From Bacteroidales bacterium (lineage in GTDB: Bacteria; Bacteroidota; Bacteroidia; Bacteroidales; F082), in contig JABFQW010000044.1 of NCBI GenBank assembly GCA_013141455.1, forward strand, positions 1 through 37,062: 37,062 nucleotides of DNA, read 5' to 3'. This document shows, one piece after another, positions 24,017-32,444 of the stretch; positions within the stretch are counted from its first letter, which is position 1; every line of letters begins with the position of its first letter. A program made the translations under genes and the position numbers. Below the pieces are notes generated by a model. The model was not told the DNA's origin, did no database searches, and was given only the letters and a program-made list of their open reading frames with translations.

Positions 24017-25354
24017 CTATTCAAAAAAACTATTAATTGGTCCGTAGGCATGAAAGAAACCGGTTAGCATCACCGTGTTCACATCCTGTTCGTTGTTGGC
24101 TACTTTATCTGAAACAAGCTGACGGCCAATAGCATCAGAACGTTTTCCGTAGCGGATGGCAAGTTTCGCCCCTTCGGAATCCATAGCCTTCAGTTCAGCG
24201 AAATAAGGTGTAAAATGTGTCTCATTATTGGCAATTCTGACTGCTGCTTTCCAGGGCTTGAAATTTTGTGGCAACGCACCAAGCTGCTCGTCGGATTTGG
24301 CTGAGAAAGAATCGAAAGCCACATAATCACCTTGTTTAATGTCGAAAACAGCCACCGGCGCCCCTTTTTCATATTTCAAAAAACCATCTTTCTGCGCGCC
24401 ACTCGAAAGTTGTCCGCCTTTCACACCAAGTTCCATCATTTTATCGAGCAGATCGCTGTGCAAATCTTCGTTCACCATGAATGGATTCATCACTTTCATG
24501 ATAAACTGAACAACATCAATACCCACATAATCAACGAGTTGAAATATTCCCATCGGCCTGACAAGGAAATCCTGACTCACCTTGTTTACCTTATAAATGG
24601 CTTCGGTAAGTGGGATAGTTTTTGAAAGTTCGATTGCCTGATTGATACCATGTAAGGCATCGCGCATAAAATGCCCGTTGCCAATGAAACCGGCGAAATC
24701 GTTACTCGGAACAACTACCTTCCGCAATGCTTTGGCATAACTGTTGGCAAACTGCGTTGCTTCGGGTAAGGTGTAGGCTGTTACAATCAATTCAACCAAT
24801 TTTTGAATAGCGGGTGGGTTATAAAAATGGAAGCCCAACACACGTCCTTTCAATCCGGCTTCGTCCTCGATGAGGTGAATCGGCACCGAAGAAGTGTTGG
24901 TGAAAAACCAGGGTTGATTTGGATTGTTCGTATCGATTTGTTTTAAAATCTTGACTTTCAGGTCTTTGTTTTCACTAACAGCTTCAAAAACGAGGTTTGA
25001 TCTATATGAAGTCTCAATGGCTGTAGTTGGTCTTACAATGCGTAAAACATCATTGACATATTGTTCGATGATGTCGAAATTTTCGATCAGGTCGGTACGG
25101 TCGGCATACAACTGACGGAGCATGACAGCCTTTTTCTCGGCAATTTTCTGTACCTGAACGCGCAGGTAATCCATCAATCCGGCCAATCCATCGTCCGACA
25201 GGTCGATGGCATTTAGCACGAATGTTTTTCCTTTGTTTTCGGGTTTCAGGCTGATGTCGGCCATTTCAACGGCTGTCAGGAGCAGTATTCCACTGCCCAT
25301 CTTTCCTGCGGCACCAAGCACCGAAACATGTTTTAATCTTTCGTCGTAGTTCAT
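24017..25354 (-). CDS. 3-hydroxyacyl-CoA dehydrogenase, long form
   Basis: 445 residues, against about 285 for the single-function bacterial enzyme. The NAD motif VLGAAGKMGSGI (12-23), E124 in LVFEAVSEN, FTNTSSVPI with S155/S156, and the catalytic H176 with N179 and E188 in GFHFYNPPAIQKLVELI are all present. Relative to canonical proteins, about 30 residues are inserted between the GxxGxMGxG loop and the VFEA strand, and an extra C-terminal region of about 100 residues (EKGAPVAVFDIKQGDYV onward) follows the helical domain. The insert and tail look like part of a recurrent Bacteroidetes form rather than a fusion I can name. It converts 3-hydroxyacyl-CoA to 3-ketoacyl-CoA between the crotonase upstream and the thiolase downstream. 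Confidence 0.9.
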   Translation of the reverse strand: MNYDERLKHVSVLGAAGKMGSGILLLTAVEMADISLKPENKGKTFVLNAIDLSDDGLAGLMDYLRVQVQKIAEKKAVMLRQLYADRTDLIENFDIIEQYVNDVLRIVRPTTAIETSYRSNLVFEAVSENKDLKVKILKQIDTNNPNQPWFFTNTSSVPIHLIEDEAGLKGRVLGFHFYNPPAIQKLVELIVTAYTLPEATQFANSYAKALRKVVVPSNDFAGFIGNGHFMRDALHGINQAIELSKTIPLTEAIYKVNKVSQDFLVRPMGIFQLVDYVGIDVVQFIMKVMNPFMVNEDLHSDLLDKMMELGVKGGQLSSGAQKDGFLKYEKGAPVAVFDIKQGDYVAFDSFSAKSDEQLGALPQNFKPWKAAVRIANNETHFTPYFAELKAMDSEGAKLAIRYGKRSDAIGRQLVSDKVANNEQDVNTVMLTGFFHAYGPINSFFE

Positions 25355-25423
25355 TTGATATATTGTTATTTTATATTATTCAATATCAATATTTTAAATT
25401 AATAATGTAAATTTTAAAAGGTA

Positions 25424-26197
25424 TTACCAAACGGGTGGTCTTTTTTCAAGAAATGCTTTCATTCCTTCTTCGCCTTCCGATTTTGCGCCGAAAAGTGATC
25501 CAAAATGCATGGCTTCGAGATCGTTACCAGCTTCAAACTCCATTCCAAGCCCTTTACGGACAGCAACTTTTATTAACTGAACAGCCTTAGGCCCTTTGGA
25601 AGCGATCAACCTGGCAATGCGCATCGTTTCATCGATAAGCATTTCAGGCTCGGTAACTTTTTGAACCAAACCGATGCGAAGTGCTTCGGCAGCATCAATA
25701 ATTTCGGCTGTAGAGAGCAGGTAGAGCGCGTTGGCCATGCCTACCAGTCGGGGCAATCGTTGTGTACCTGCGAAACCTGGTATCAATCCAAGATTCACTT
25801 CCGGTTGCCCGAGTTTGGCTTTGTTTGATGCAATTCTGAAATCGCAGGCCATTGCCAGTTCGAGACCTCCGCCAAGCGCAAAACCATTCAAAGCTGCAAT
25901 TACCGGGAATGGCATCTTCTCAAGTGAGCGAAATGTGTTTTGACCCATACGACTGAAACCACTTCCTTCCATGGCTGATTTATCCACCATCTCGGCAATA
26001 TCGGCTCCGGCAACAAAAGCTTTACCTTCGCCTGTTAGCACCATCACCCGTACCGAATTATTTTGTGCCAATGCAGCCAATAAATGATCCATCTCCTTAA
26101 AGAACAAGGTGTTCAAAGCATTTAAGGCTTGCGGACGGGAAACAGTGACGAGAGCGATTCCCTCATTTATTTCATGTTTGAGAATTTGGTATTCCAT
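25424..26197 (-). CDS. Enoyl-CoA hydratase (crotonase family)
   Basis: 257 residues, standard length. The oxyanion-hole AFVAGADIAEM (63-66) and GGGLELAMACDF pairs are present, with both catalytic glutamates, E113 and E133 (QPEVNLGLIPGFAGTQRL). Having both fits a true hydratase adding water to trans-2-enoyl-CoA. It is first in the cluster crotonase, 3-hydroxyacyl-CoA dehydrogenase, thiolase on the minus strand. A -7 element lies 28 nt before the start. Confidence 0.92.
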   Translation of the reverse strand: MEYQILKHEINEGIALVTVSRPQALNALNTLFFKEMDHLLAALAQNNSVRVMVLTGEGKAFVAGADIAEMVDKSAMEGSGFSRMGQNTFRSLEKMPFPVIAALNGFALGGGLELAMACDFRIASNKAKLGQPEVNLGLIPGFAGTQRLPRLVGMANALYLLSTAEIIDAAEALRIGLVQKVTEPEMLIDETMRIARLIASKGPKAVQLIKVAVRKGLGMEFEAGNDLEAMHFGSLFGAKSEGEEGMKAFLEKRPPVW

Positions 26198-26225
26198 ACT
26201 AAAATTGACTTTTTTATTATTTCGT

Positions 26226-26233
26226 CAAATTTA
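26226..26233 (-). promoter_or_regulatory. -7 element for the crotonase-thiolase cluster
   Basis: Minus strand TAAATTTG fits TAnnTTTG, 28 nt before the ATG at 26197; no -33 element at the right spacing. Confidence 0.4.
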
Positions 26234-26275
26234 GATGAATTCTTTAGCAATCGTTTGAAATTTTTGAAAAAAGTT

Positions 26276-26400
26276 GGAAGTGAGAAGTGAGAAGTGAGAA
26301 GTGAGAAGTGAGAAATGAGAAGTGAGAAGTTGCCTGTCTCGGCGGCACAACGAGAGAAGTGGGAGGTGGGAAGTGACTTATCTTGGCCGTACGACGAGAG
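26276..26400. repeat. Heptamer tandem array followed by two degenerate 30-mers
   Basis: TGAGAAG is repeated seven times in register (26281-26329, one unit with a single change), preceded by a partial unit. Two diverged units ending ACGAGAGAAGT follow at about 26330-26360 and 26374-26404. The array is in the gap between rsmD and the crotonase gene and in no coding frame. Confidence 0.75.
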
Positions 26401-26411
26401 AAGTCAGTATT

Positions 26412-26428
26412 AAACATCCGGGATGTTT
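26412..26428 (-). terminator. Weak terminator hairpin after rsmD
   Basis: AAACATC and GATGTTT pair around a three-base loop directly at the rsmD stop. The following tract on the minus strand is short in T, so this is tentative. Confidence 0.35.
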
Positions 26429-26964
26429 TATTTCTCGTTACTGAAGAAGCTGAAATTCACCTTACCATAGTGCCTTTGATCGGTAAATTTTGGATGTTCG
26501 ATAAAAGAGATACTGATTGGGTGTTCTACAACTAAAATCCCATCAGTATGAAGCAATTGTTGATCAAAGATCAGATCAACCAATTTCTGGTAATCAGGTG
26601 TGTCGAAAGGTGGATCAGCAAAAATGAGATTGTATTTTTGGTGGTGACCCGGAATAAACTGAAAAACATCTGATTTAGCAGTCTTTAAATGTTCCATGCC
26701 AAGTTTTTCGCCGGTTTGGTGTATGAACTGGATACAATGGAAATTGTTGTCAACCGCGGTAACCTTGCTTCCACGTGAAATAAATTCATAGGTGATATTT
26801 CCGGTTCCGGCAAAAAGATCCAACACATGCAGATCCTCAAAATCGACAAGATTATTCAGGATATTGAACAAACTTTCCTTTGCCATATCAGTCGTTGGCC
26901 TTACCGGCAGGTTTGTTGGCGCCTGAATGATCCGGCGCTGATATTTACCTCTTATAATTCGCAT
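26428..26964 (-). CDS. rsmD: 16S rRNA (guanine(966)-N(2))-methyltransferase
   Basis: 178 residues. The start MRIIRGKYQRRIIQAP and VRPTTDMAKESLFNIL are RsmD signatures. The AdoMet motif is VLDLFAGTGN (47-56), the catalytic motif DPPF is at 117-120. The enzyme methylates G966 of 16S rRNA during 30S assembly. Its ATG overlaps the end of the upstream DUF3822 gene by 13 nt, an arrangement common in Bacteroidetes. The C-terminus is short but complete. Confidence 0.92.
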   Translation of the reverse strand: MRIIRGKYQRRIIQAPTNLPVRPTTDMAKESLFNILNNLVDFEDLHVLDLFAGTGNITYEFISRGSKVTAVDNNFHCIQFIHQTGEKLGMEHLKTAKSDVFQFIPGHHQKYNLIFADPPFDTPDYQKLVDLIFDQQLLHTDGILVVEHPISISFIEHPKFTDQRHYGKVNFSFFSNEK

Positions 26965-27824
26965 TGCAGTGCATTAAAAAGAATGAAATACTCCGAAGGT
27001 CTTACATCATCAAGAACATAACTATATTTAAAATTTTCGTTACGGCTTACAAATTTACTGTTCCTGATATGGTGCCAGGCAAGTTCATAGATTGGCAAAT
27101 CTTTATCAATCTGTCCTAAATAATTGATCTCCGTTGTTTCAGGATTGAGACGCAACTGTTCCATCGAAAACAGCAGGAAATAAAGAAAATCTTCTTTTGA
27201 ATTGAATTTGAAATGATTATAAAAATGCAGTTTCTCTTCGCGAAGTACTATAAGGTCAAAAACCTGATCACGCACATTTACGAACACTTTGTCTTCGAAT
27301 CCTTTGTTTTTGATGCTTAAAAGTAAACTTTCGATCAATACCGAACTGAGTTGTACGATACTTGAATTGGCCCAAAGTTCTTTTATTTTTCCTACTAAGG
27401 GGTTCGAAAGATAATATACATTTTTTGAGTCGGCATTTTTGAGGGTATCTACTGCAATCCGGCTGTTGTCGCGAAAGGTTTGGTTGAAAGCGAGATAAGT
27501 GCCTTTTTCTTTTTCGTCGAACAGTGGCGAGGGGATGAGGCAGTTCGCAATGTGGTCAGTAATTACCAAAACGGATTGATATGGGTAAGCAATCCATTGC
27601 CTGTGCATAATTATCTCATCGATCAGTGCTGCATATTTAATATCATCTGTTGGGGGATTAAATTTAAATACCTCAATACCAACATATTTCTGTTTATCGG
27701 GCGCATAGATAACAAATGAAAATCCACCTGGTGACAGGCAAATGGTAAGGTGAAAAGATCTTGTTAAATCTTCCTTGAATGCCTTGTCAAGGCGACTGAA
27801 AATTGGTTTTAAAGGAGCAATCAT
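26952..27824 (-). CDS. DUF3822-family protein
   Basis: 290 residues. The opening HLTICLSPGGFSFVIYAPDKQKYVGIEVF and the later DLIVLREEKLHFYNHFKFNSKEDFLYFLLFSMEQLRLNPETTEINYLGQI are the recognisable parts of DUF3822. The family looks like a degenerate actin/Hsp70-like (PilM/FtsA-type) ATPase fold by its beta-strand pattern, but this is an impression. In Bacteroidetes it sits beside rsmD, as here, where the two coding regions overlap. Function is unknown. Confidence 0.85.
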   Translation of the reverse strand: MIAPLKPIFSRLDKAFKEDLTRSFHLTICLSPGGFSFVIYAPDKQKYVGIEVFKFNPPTDDIKYAALIDEIIMHRQWIAYPYQSVLVITDHIANCLIPSPLFDEKEKGTYLAFNQTFRDNSRIAVDTLKNADSKNVYYLSNPLVGKIKELWANSSIVQLSSVLIESLLLSIKNKGFEDKVFVNVRDQVFDLIVLREEKLHFYNHFKFNSKEDFLYFLLFSMEQLRLNPETTEINYLGQIDKDLPIYELAWHHIRNSKFVSRNENFKYSYVLDDVRPSEYFILFNALQCEL

Positions 27825-27895
27825 AGCAGTATCAATCTAATCGAAAAGCAATCTACACTTAGTAATTTATCAAAATTTTACCTGTGCGTATAATG

Positions 27896-27939
27896 TTTGC
27901 CCTTCTCAATTCCATTAAATGAAAATTGAGAAAGGCAAA
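27896..27939. other. 16-bp-arm hairpin between the histidine kinase and DUF3822 genes
   Basis: The 16-nt arms at 27896-27911 and 27924-27939 pair with one mismatch around a 12-nt loop. No T tract follows on the minus strand. A TAnnTTTG -7 candidate (TATCTTTG, 27936-27943, minus) overlaps its outer edge. It could be a terminator, a leader structure or a protein site. Confidence 0.6.
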
Positions 27940-28027
27940 GATAATACATATTTTTCCTGAAAACCCAATTCGGGAAGTAAGGGCAGTTTTTGTGAACCTG
28001 ACTGCCATGATTGGTCGGGTTGCTTTG

Positions 28028-30943
28028 TCAGCCTACCATTTCGTCGAGCATTGGCAACAACAATTCTGACCTGATTGGTTTTGTTAGGTATCCATCGCAA
28101 CCCGAATCGAAGCAGGCCTCTTTTTCATCGGGCAATGCAAACGACGTTTGAATAACCACCGGAAGATCGGGTCTGAGTTCCTTAATTTGTTTGGTAAGCT
28201 CAAGCCCGTTCATACCGGGCAATCGGATATCCATTACTACTAAAGCTATTTCGCGGTGTTTCCGGCAAAAATGCATGGCCTTGATGCTGTCCCTTGCATG
28301 TAAAAGAATCGCTCCTGATGGAATAATCAGTGCTTTCAATAATTCGAAGCACGATTGTTCATCCTCAACAATCAGGATTGTTTTGCCCTCAAGATTAAGA
28401 AACTTTTTTTTGGTTCGGTTACGATCAATTCTTTTCGCGAAAATCAGTGGGAATGTAGCCGTAACAATTGTACCGGCATTAGGTTCCGATTCAACATTGA
28501 TACTGCCTTTGAGGAGTTCCATGTTTTTCTGGACGATACTTAGTCCAAGTCCGGTACCACCGTAAATACGTTTATTACTATCACTGAATTTGGCAAAACG
28601 GTCAAAAATCTGATCTTTTTTTCCTTCGGGAATACCTGATCCACTGTCGCTTACGATAACCTGGAACCAATTGGTGTCAACTTCGGTTTCTTTATTGACC
28701 AACAGCGACACCTTGATAAAACCTGTATCGGTAAATTTTATCGCATTATTCAGCAGATTGATAATAACCTGTCGTATTTTACCGATATCGGACAGTATGA
28801 TCAGCTCATTCACAGGAAGATCGATTTGAAATTCGATATCCGTTTTATTACTTTTTTTCAATAACTGAATGTATTGTCGCGCTATCTCATTCAGCAGAGC
28901 AACAAGGTCGAATTGGCCATAATTGATTTTTGTGTTGCCAGCTTCAATCTGCGACAGATCGATGATATCGGTGATCAGGGACAAAAGAGCATCGCCATTT
29001 TCCTGAATCAACCTCAGGTATTCATGACGTTCGGGTACCTGAATGTTTTCGTCTTTGAGTAAATCGCTGAAACCGATGATTGCATTGAGTGGCGTCCTTA
29101 TTTCGTGCGACATATTGGAAAGGAAAGCCGATTTCAATCTGTCCGATTCTTCAGCTTTTTTCAGTGCAGCATTTAGTTTAAGTTCGGTTTCTTTTCGTTG
29201 GGTGATATCGCGGCCAATTATTATCAGTCCCTGTCTGCTTCCATCAGGGCTAAACAAGGCAACTTTTATTGTATCATATATTTTGAATCCACCCCCGAGC
29301 ATCGGAACAATCTCATCGCTACGCGTTGGCTGTTTGTTATACCACGACACTTCATCTGAAATCGCACAGGCTTCAAAAGCCTTGGTAAAAAATGGTTTCA
29401 GTATTCCCAAATCATGGTCCGTCTTGAATTTATAATCTTCATTGCTGAGGTCAAACAGGGATAGCATGGCCTGATTCGCCTTTAGCCACCTGCCATCGCC
29501 ATCTTTAAGGAGTATGGTATCGGGGCTGGTTTCGATAAGCGTTCTGAGTATTTCCTCCTGTTCGCTGAGGGTTTTATTCGAAATACGCAGGTCGATGCTG
29601 GTTTTCAGGTTGATCTGATTTTGTGTTCGAAGGTCAATTGATGTTCTTTTATATTTGCGGTTAAACCTGACGAGCAGTATTACCAGCACGATAAAGATGA
29701 ATAAGGCCATGAGGTTCAGATAAAGGAAGGCCCGTTGTGTTTTCAACGCTACGGTTTGCTTAGCCATTTGCTCTTCCTGAATTTTCTTTTGAAGGGTAAG
29801 CGTTTCAATTTCGTGAACCTTCTCTTTCATTTCAAATTTTGCCTGAAGGTTGATGATGGCAGTAGAGTCGAACAATGTTTGAACCGAATCGATCAGGCCA
29901 ATGTACCAAACAGCAGCATTATAGGCTTCAGGTTTATTTCCTGAAGTTTTCGCTGTTTCGAAGATATTACGTAAGGCATCTGTTTTAATTTTTTGATCAC
30001 CCGATTGTTGCGCTATTTCAAGTGCCTCGTGAAACGATTTCAGGGCTTTATCGTATTCACCTTTCAGATGCCACGACCGGCCAATGCCCAGAAAGTTACT
30101 GCCATTTTTTTGGCCAAGATTAGTATAAATACGCTGTGCTTCGTAAAAATATTTCAATGCGCTGTCACTTTGTTCCTGAAACATAAAAACATTTCCGATG
30201 TTCTCTGTCGCAACAGCTAATCCGGATAGGTCTTCATTTTTATGAGCATGTTTAATACTTTCTTTAAACGATCTAAGCGCTTCAGTAAATTGATGTAACT
30301 CGGTATAAATAAGGCCTATATTATTTGTCGCTATGATGAATGATTCCGTATCATTAAATTGTTGGGCAATAGTTTTCGCTTTTTCGAAATAGGGCTGGGC
30401 TTCATTGTAAGCACGTAAATCGTAATAAATTGTCCCCAGATTATTATACGTATGTCCGACACTGATTGAATCTGCTTCCAGACGTTTCATTGTCAGGCAT
30501 TTGAGGTAATAATCTACCGATTTTTGATAATTTCCCAAATCAGAATGTGCAACGCCCAAATTATTTGAAACATTTCCAATCTCCTTTGTTTTCCCTGTTT
30601 TTTCGAAATAACGAAGCGATGAGTCCCAACAAATCACACTTTCTTTTAATTGTTGCAGGAAATAACAGGCAGTGCCCCTGCATTTATAGGCCTTTGCAAT
30701 TAAACTGTCATTTTTTGATGTTAAGGCTATTTCCAAAGCTGTGCCGCTATATTTCAGCGCCTGTTGGGGATCAGAACTCAGGTTCGATTTTGAGAGTTTG
30801 ATGAAATCATCCACGGTTTGGGCACCTTGTTCATTTGCCTGACTTGATTGCGCCATGGTTTTATTGGCGGTCATCAGGAGTAGCAAATTGAAAAAAAGTA
30901 AGATTGAAATGAGGTTTGAATGATTTACGCCTAAATTTTTCAT
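28028..30943 (-). CDS. TPR-PAS hybrid sensor histidine kinase/response regulator
   Basis: 971 residues. A hydrophobic leader or signal (11-31), then about six TPR units (41-340, with repeated NNLG...YYDL and NNIGLIYTEL patterns), a short coiled coil (365-402) and one membrane helix (405-426). A PAS domain follows (463-580, ending IIGRDITQRKETE). Then HisKA with H613 in SNMSHEIRTPLNAIIGFSD, HATPase_c with N box NLLNNAIKF, DSGSGIPEG and YGGTGLGLSIV, and a C-terminal receiver with E860/D861, phospho-acceptor D905 (VVMDIRLPG) and K955 (GYLTKP). The order places the TPR sensor outside and signalling inside. No DNA-binding output domain is present, so it needs a phosphotransfer partner or acts through protein contacts. 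No cognate regulator adjoins it; the inducing signal is unknown. Confidence 0.92.
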   Translation of the reverse strand: MKNLGVNHSNLISILLFFNLLLLMTANKTMAQSSQANEQGAQTVDDFIKLSKSNLSSDPQQALKYSGTALEIALTSKNDSLIAKAYKCRGTACYFLQQLKESVICWDSSLRYFEKTGKTKEIGNVSNNLGVAHSDLGNYQKSVDYYLKCLTMKRLEADSISVGHTYNNLGTIYYDLRAYNEAQPYFEKAKTIAQQFNDTESFIIATNNIGLIYTELHQFTEALRSFKESIKHAHKNEDLSGLAVATENIGNVFMFQEQSDSALKYFYEAQRIYTNLGQKNGSNFLGIGRSWHLKGEYDKALKSFHEALEIAQQSGDQKIKTDALRNIFETAKTSGNKPEAYNAAVWYIGLIDSVQTLFDSTAIINLQAKFEMKEKVHEIETLTLQKKIQEEQMAKQTVALKTQRAFLYLNLMALFIFIVLVILLVRFNRKYKRTSIDLRTQNQINLKTSIDLRISNKTLSEQEEILRTLIETSPDTILLKDGDGRWLKANQAMLSLFDLSNEDYKFKTDHDLGILKPFFTKAFEACAISDEVSWYNKQPTRSDEIVPMLGGGFKIYDTIKVALFSPDGSRQGLIIIGRDITQRKETELKLNAALKKAEESDRLKSAFLSNMSHEIRTPLNAIIGFSDLLKDENIQVPERHEYLRLIQENGDALLSLITDIIDLSQIEAGNTKINYGQFDLVALLNEIARQYIQLLKKSNKTDIEFQIDLPVNELIILSDIGKIRQVIINLLNNAIKFTDTGFIKVSLLVNKETEVDTNWFQVIVSDSGSGIPEGKKDQIFDRFAKFSDSNKRIYGGTGLGLSIVQKNMELLKGSINVESEPNAGTIVTATFPLIFAKRIDRNRTKKKFLNLEGKTILIVEDEQSCFELLKALIIPSGAILLHARDSIKAMHFCRKHREIALVVMDIRLPGMNGLELTKQIKELRPDLPVVIQTSFALPDEKEACFDSGCDGYLTKPIRSELLLPMLDEMVG

Positions 30944-31008
30944 GCGTTCAATTAATTTCAGTAGCCGTGTTAGTTCAATTTAATTTGTTGACAATTTCGT
31001 TCAAATCA

Positions 31009-31446
31009 TTATCTTTCGCATATTGTTTTATAATCAGGGATAAAACCAAGATATTCGAGTTGCTTGCTTTCGCTGTGAATGCGACAATAAAATTGTTTTA
31101 TTCCGTTGGTAAGCATGAGGTAGTTTACCTTGAGTTTAAAATTGTAACGTGCCGCCTGTTCAAGAACCGATTGGTCAATTTCGACAGAACCTGCCTTACA
31201 CTCAACAATCATTACGGCTTTTCCCTCCTTCGTGAAAACCACGATGTCGCAGCGTTTTTGCAAGCCATTCAGTTTGAGTGAGTATTCAACTGATATCAAA
31301 CTCTCGGGAACTTTCATGGTGTTGATCAACTGAAATAGCGTATTCTGACGTACTTCTTCTTCAGGTGTCAGAGCAACAAACTTATGTCGGATTGGGTCAA
31401 AAACCTGTTTTCTATTGTTTTGCACCCTGATCTTGAACCATTGCAT
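31009..31446 (-). CDS. HsdR_N-domain (type I restriction R-subunit N-terminal-like) small nuclease-fold protein
   Basis: 145 residues from ATG at 31446. The frame is open 27 codons further but the conserved start is MQWFKIRVQNNRKQVFDPIRHKFVALTPEEEVRQ. The PD-(D/E)XK-like core reads KLNGLQKRCDIVVFTKEGKAVMIVECKA, with D...E-x-K, then LEQAARYNFKLKVNYLMLTNG. The domain is that of type I restriction enzyme R subunits, but here it is free-standing, with no HsdM/S or motor. In Bacteroidetes such a gene lies next to the replication gene holA, as seen here on the opposite strand. A DNA-repair or housekeeping nuclease role is inferred. Confidence 0.8.
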   Translation of the reverse strand: MQWFKIRVQNNRKQVFDPIRHKFVALTPEEEVRQNTLFQLINTMKVPESLISVEYSLKLNGLQKRCDIVVFTKEGKAVMIVECKAGSVEIDQSVLEQAARYNFKLKVNYLMLTNGIKQFYCRIHSESKQLEYLGFIPDYKTICER

Positions 31447-31628
31447 ACATGAACATCGTTGTGAAATTGAATGAACCCCGAGTAAAGGTATTGAAAAAGT
31501 TATTTCGTGCAGCAATTTGAAATTCAATTTTGTAAGAAAATTTGATTACTATCCCACATTGGTGCACTTGTCCGGTGCAAATGGCAGGCAAATCGATCAA
31601 TTAGTAAGACATCTTACCATAAAAACTG

Positions 31629-31636
31629 TACATTTG
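31629..31636 (+). promoter_or_regulatory. -7 element for amn-holA, with upstream palindrome
   Basis: TACATTTG fits TAnnTTTG, 19 nt before the ATG at 31656. GTAAGA-CA-TCTTAC (31604-31617), a perfect 14-nt palindrome, lies where a -33 box would be and may be an operator. Confidence 0.45.
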
Positions 31637-31655
31637 TTGGTCAAATAGTCAGGGC

Positions 31656-32426
31656 ATGAAAACAAAAAAAGAAATCGTTGATAACTGGCTGCCACGCTAC
31701 ACTGGCTTGCCAATTGATGAGTTTGGCGAATATATTATTTTAACTAATTTTCACCAGTATCTCGAGCTTTTTGCCGAATGGCACAATGTTCCGGTTATCG
31801 GAAGCGATCATCCCATGCCATGCGCTACATCGGGCGATATTACCATCATCAATTTCAGTATGGGAAGCGCCAATGCGGCTACCATTATGGATCTGCTGAG
31901 CGCCATTCACCCAAAAGCAGTATTGTTTCTGGGGAAATGCGGTGGGTTGAAACGGAAAAATAAATTAGGCGACTTTATTTTACCAATCGCTGCGATTCGA
32001 GGTGAAGGAACGTCAAACGACTATCTGCCGACAGAAGTACCCGCATTACCTGCCTTTAGCCTGCAAAAAGCCATTTCGACAAGTATCCGCGATCATGAAC
32101 GCGATTATTGGACCGGCACTGTTTATACCACCAACCGCCGTGTTTGGGAACATGATGAGGAATTTAAAGAGTATCTGGTGAAAACACGCAGCATGGCCAT
32201 CGACATGGAAACAGCTACCATTTTCACGGTTGGCTTCGTCAACGAAATACCAACCGGCGCTTTGTTGCTTGTTTCGGACCAACCCATGGTTTCGGAAGGC
32301 GTTAAAACCTCGGATAGTGATCGCAGGGTTAACCAACGATTTGTTTCGGAACATCTGAGGATTGGAATAGATGCTTTGCAACATCTTATCAACCAGGGTC
32401 TTACTGTTAAACATCTTCGCTTTTAA
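31656..32426 (+). CDS. amn: AMP nucleosidase, short Bacteroidetes type
   Basis: 256 residues. The phosphorylase-fold signatures are FLGKCGGLKRKNKLGDFILP and SMAIDMETATIFTVGF, with LLLVSDQPMVSEGVKTSDSD at the C-terminus. It lacks the N-terminal regulatory domain of the long E. coli AMP nucleosidase. The enzyme hydrolyses AMP to adenine and ribose 5-phosphate, affecting adenylate levels. It is followed by holA after 18 nt on the same strand, so the two are probably one unit. A mis-specific MTA/SAH nucleosidase activity cannot be excluded by sequence, but METAT points to AMP nucleosidase. Confidence 0.88.
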   Translation: MKTKKEIVDNWLPRYTGLPIDEFGEYIILTNFHQYLELFAEWHNVPVIGSDHPMPCATSGDITIINFSMGSANAATIMDLLSAIHPKAVLFLGKCGGLKRKNKLGDFILPIAAIRGEGTSNDYLPTEVPALPAFSLQKAISTSIRDHERDYWTGTVYTTNRRVWEHDEEFKEYLVKTRSMAIDMETATIFTVGFVNEIPTGALLLVSDQPMVSEGVKTSDSDRRVNQRFVSEHLRIGIDALQHLINQGLTVKHLRF

Positions 32427-32444
32427 ACGAATAACCCTCTCGAC

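Noticed and set aside
26281-26329. CRISPR-like repeat array
   Set aside because: Units are only 7 nt with no spacers, and no cas genes are nearby; it is a simple tandem repeat.
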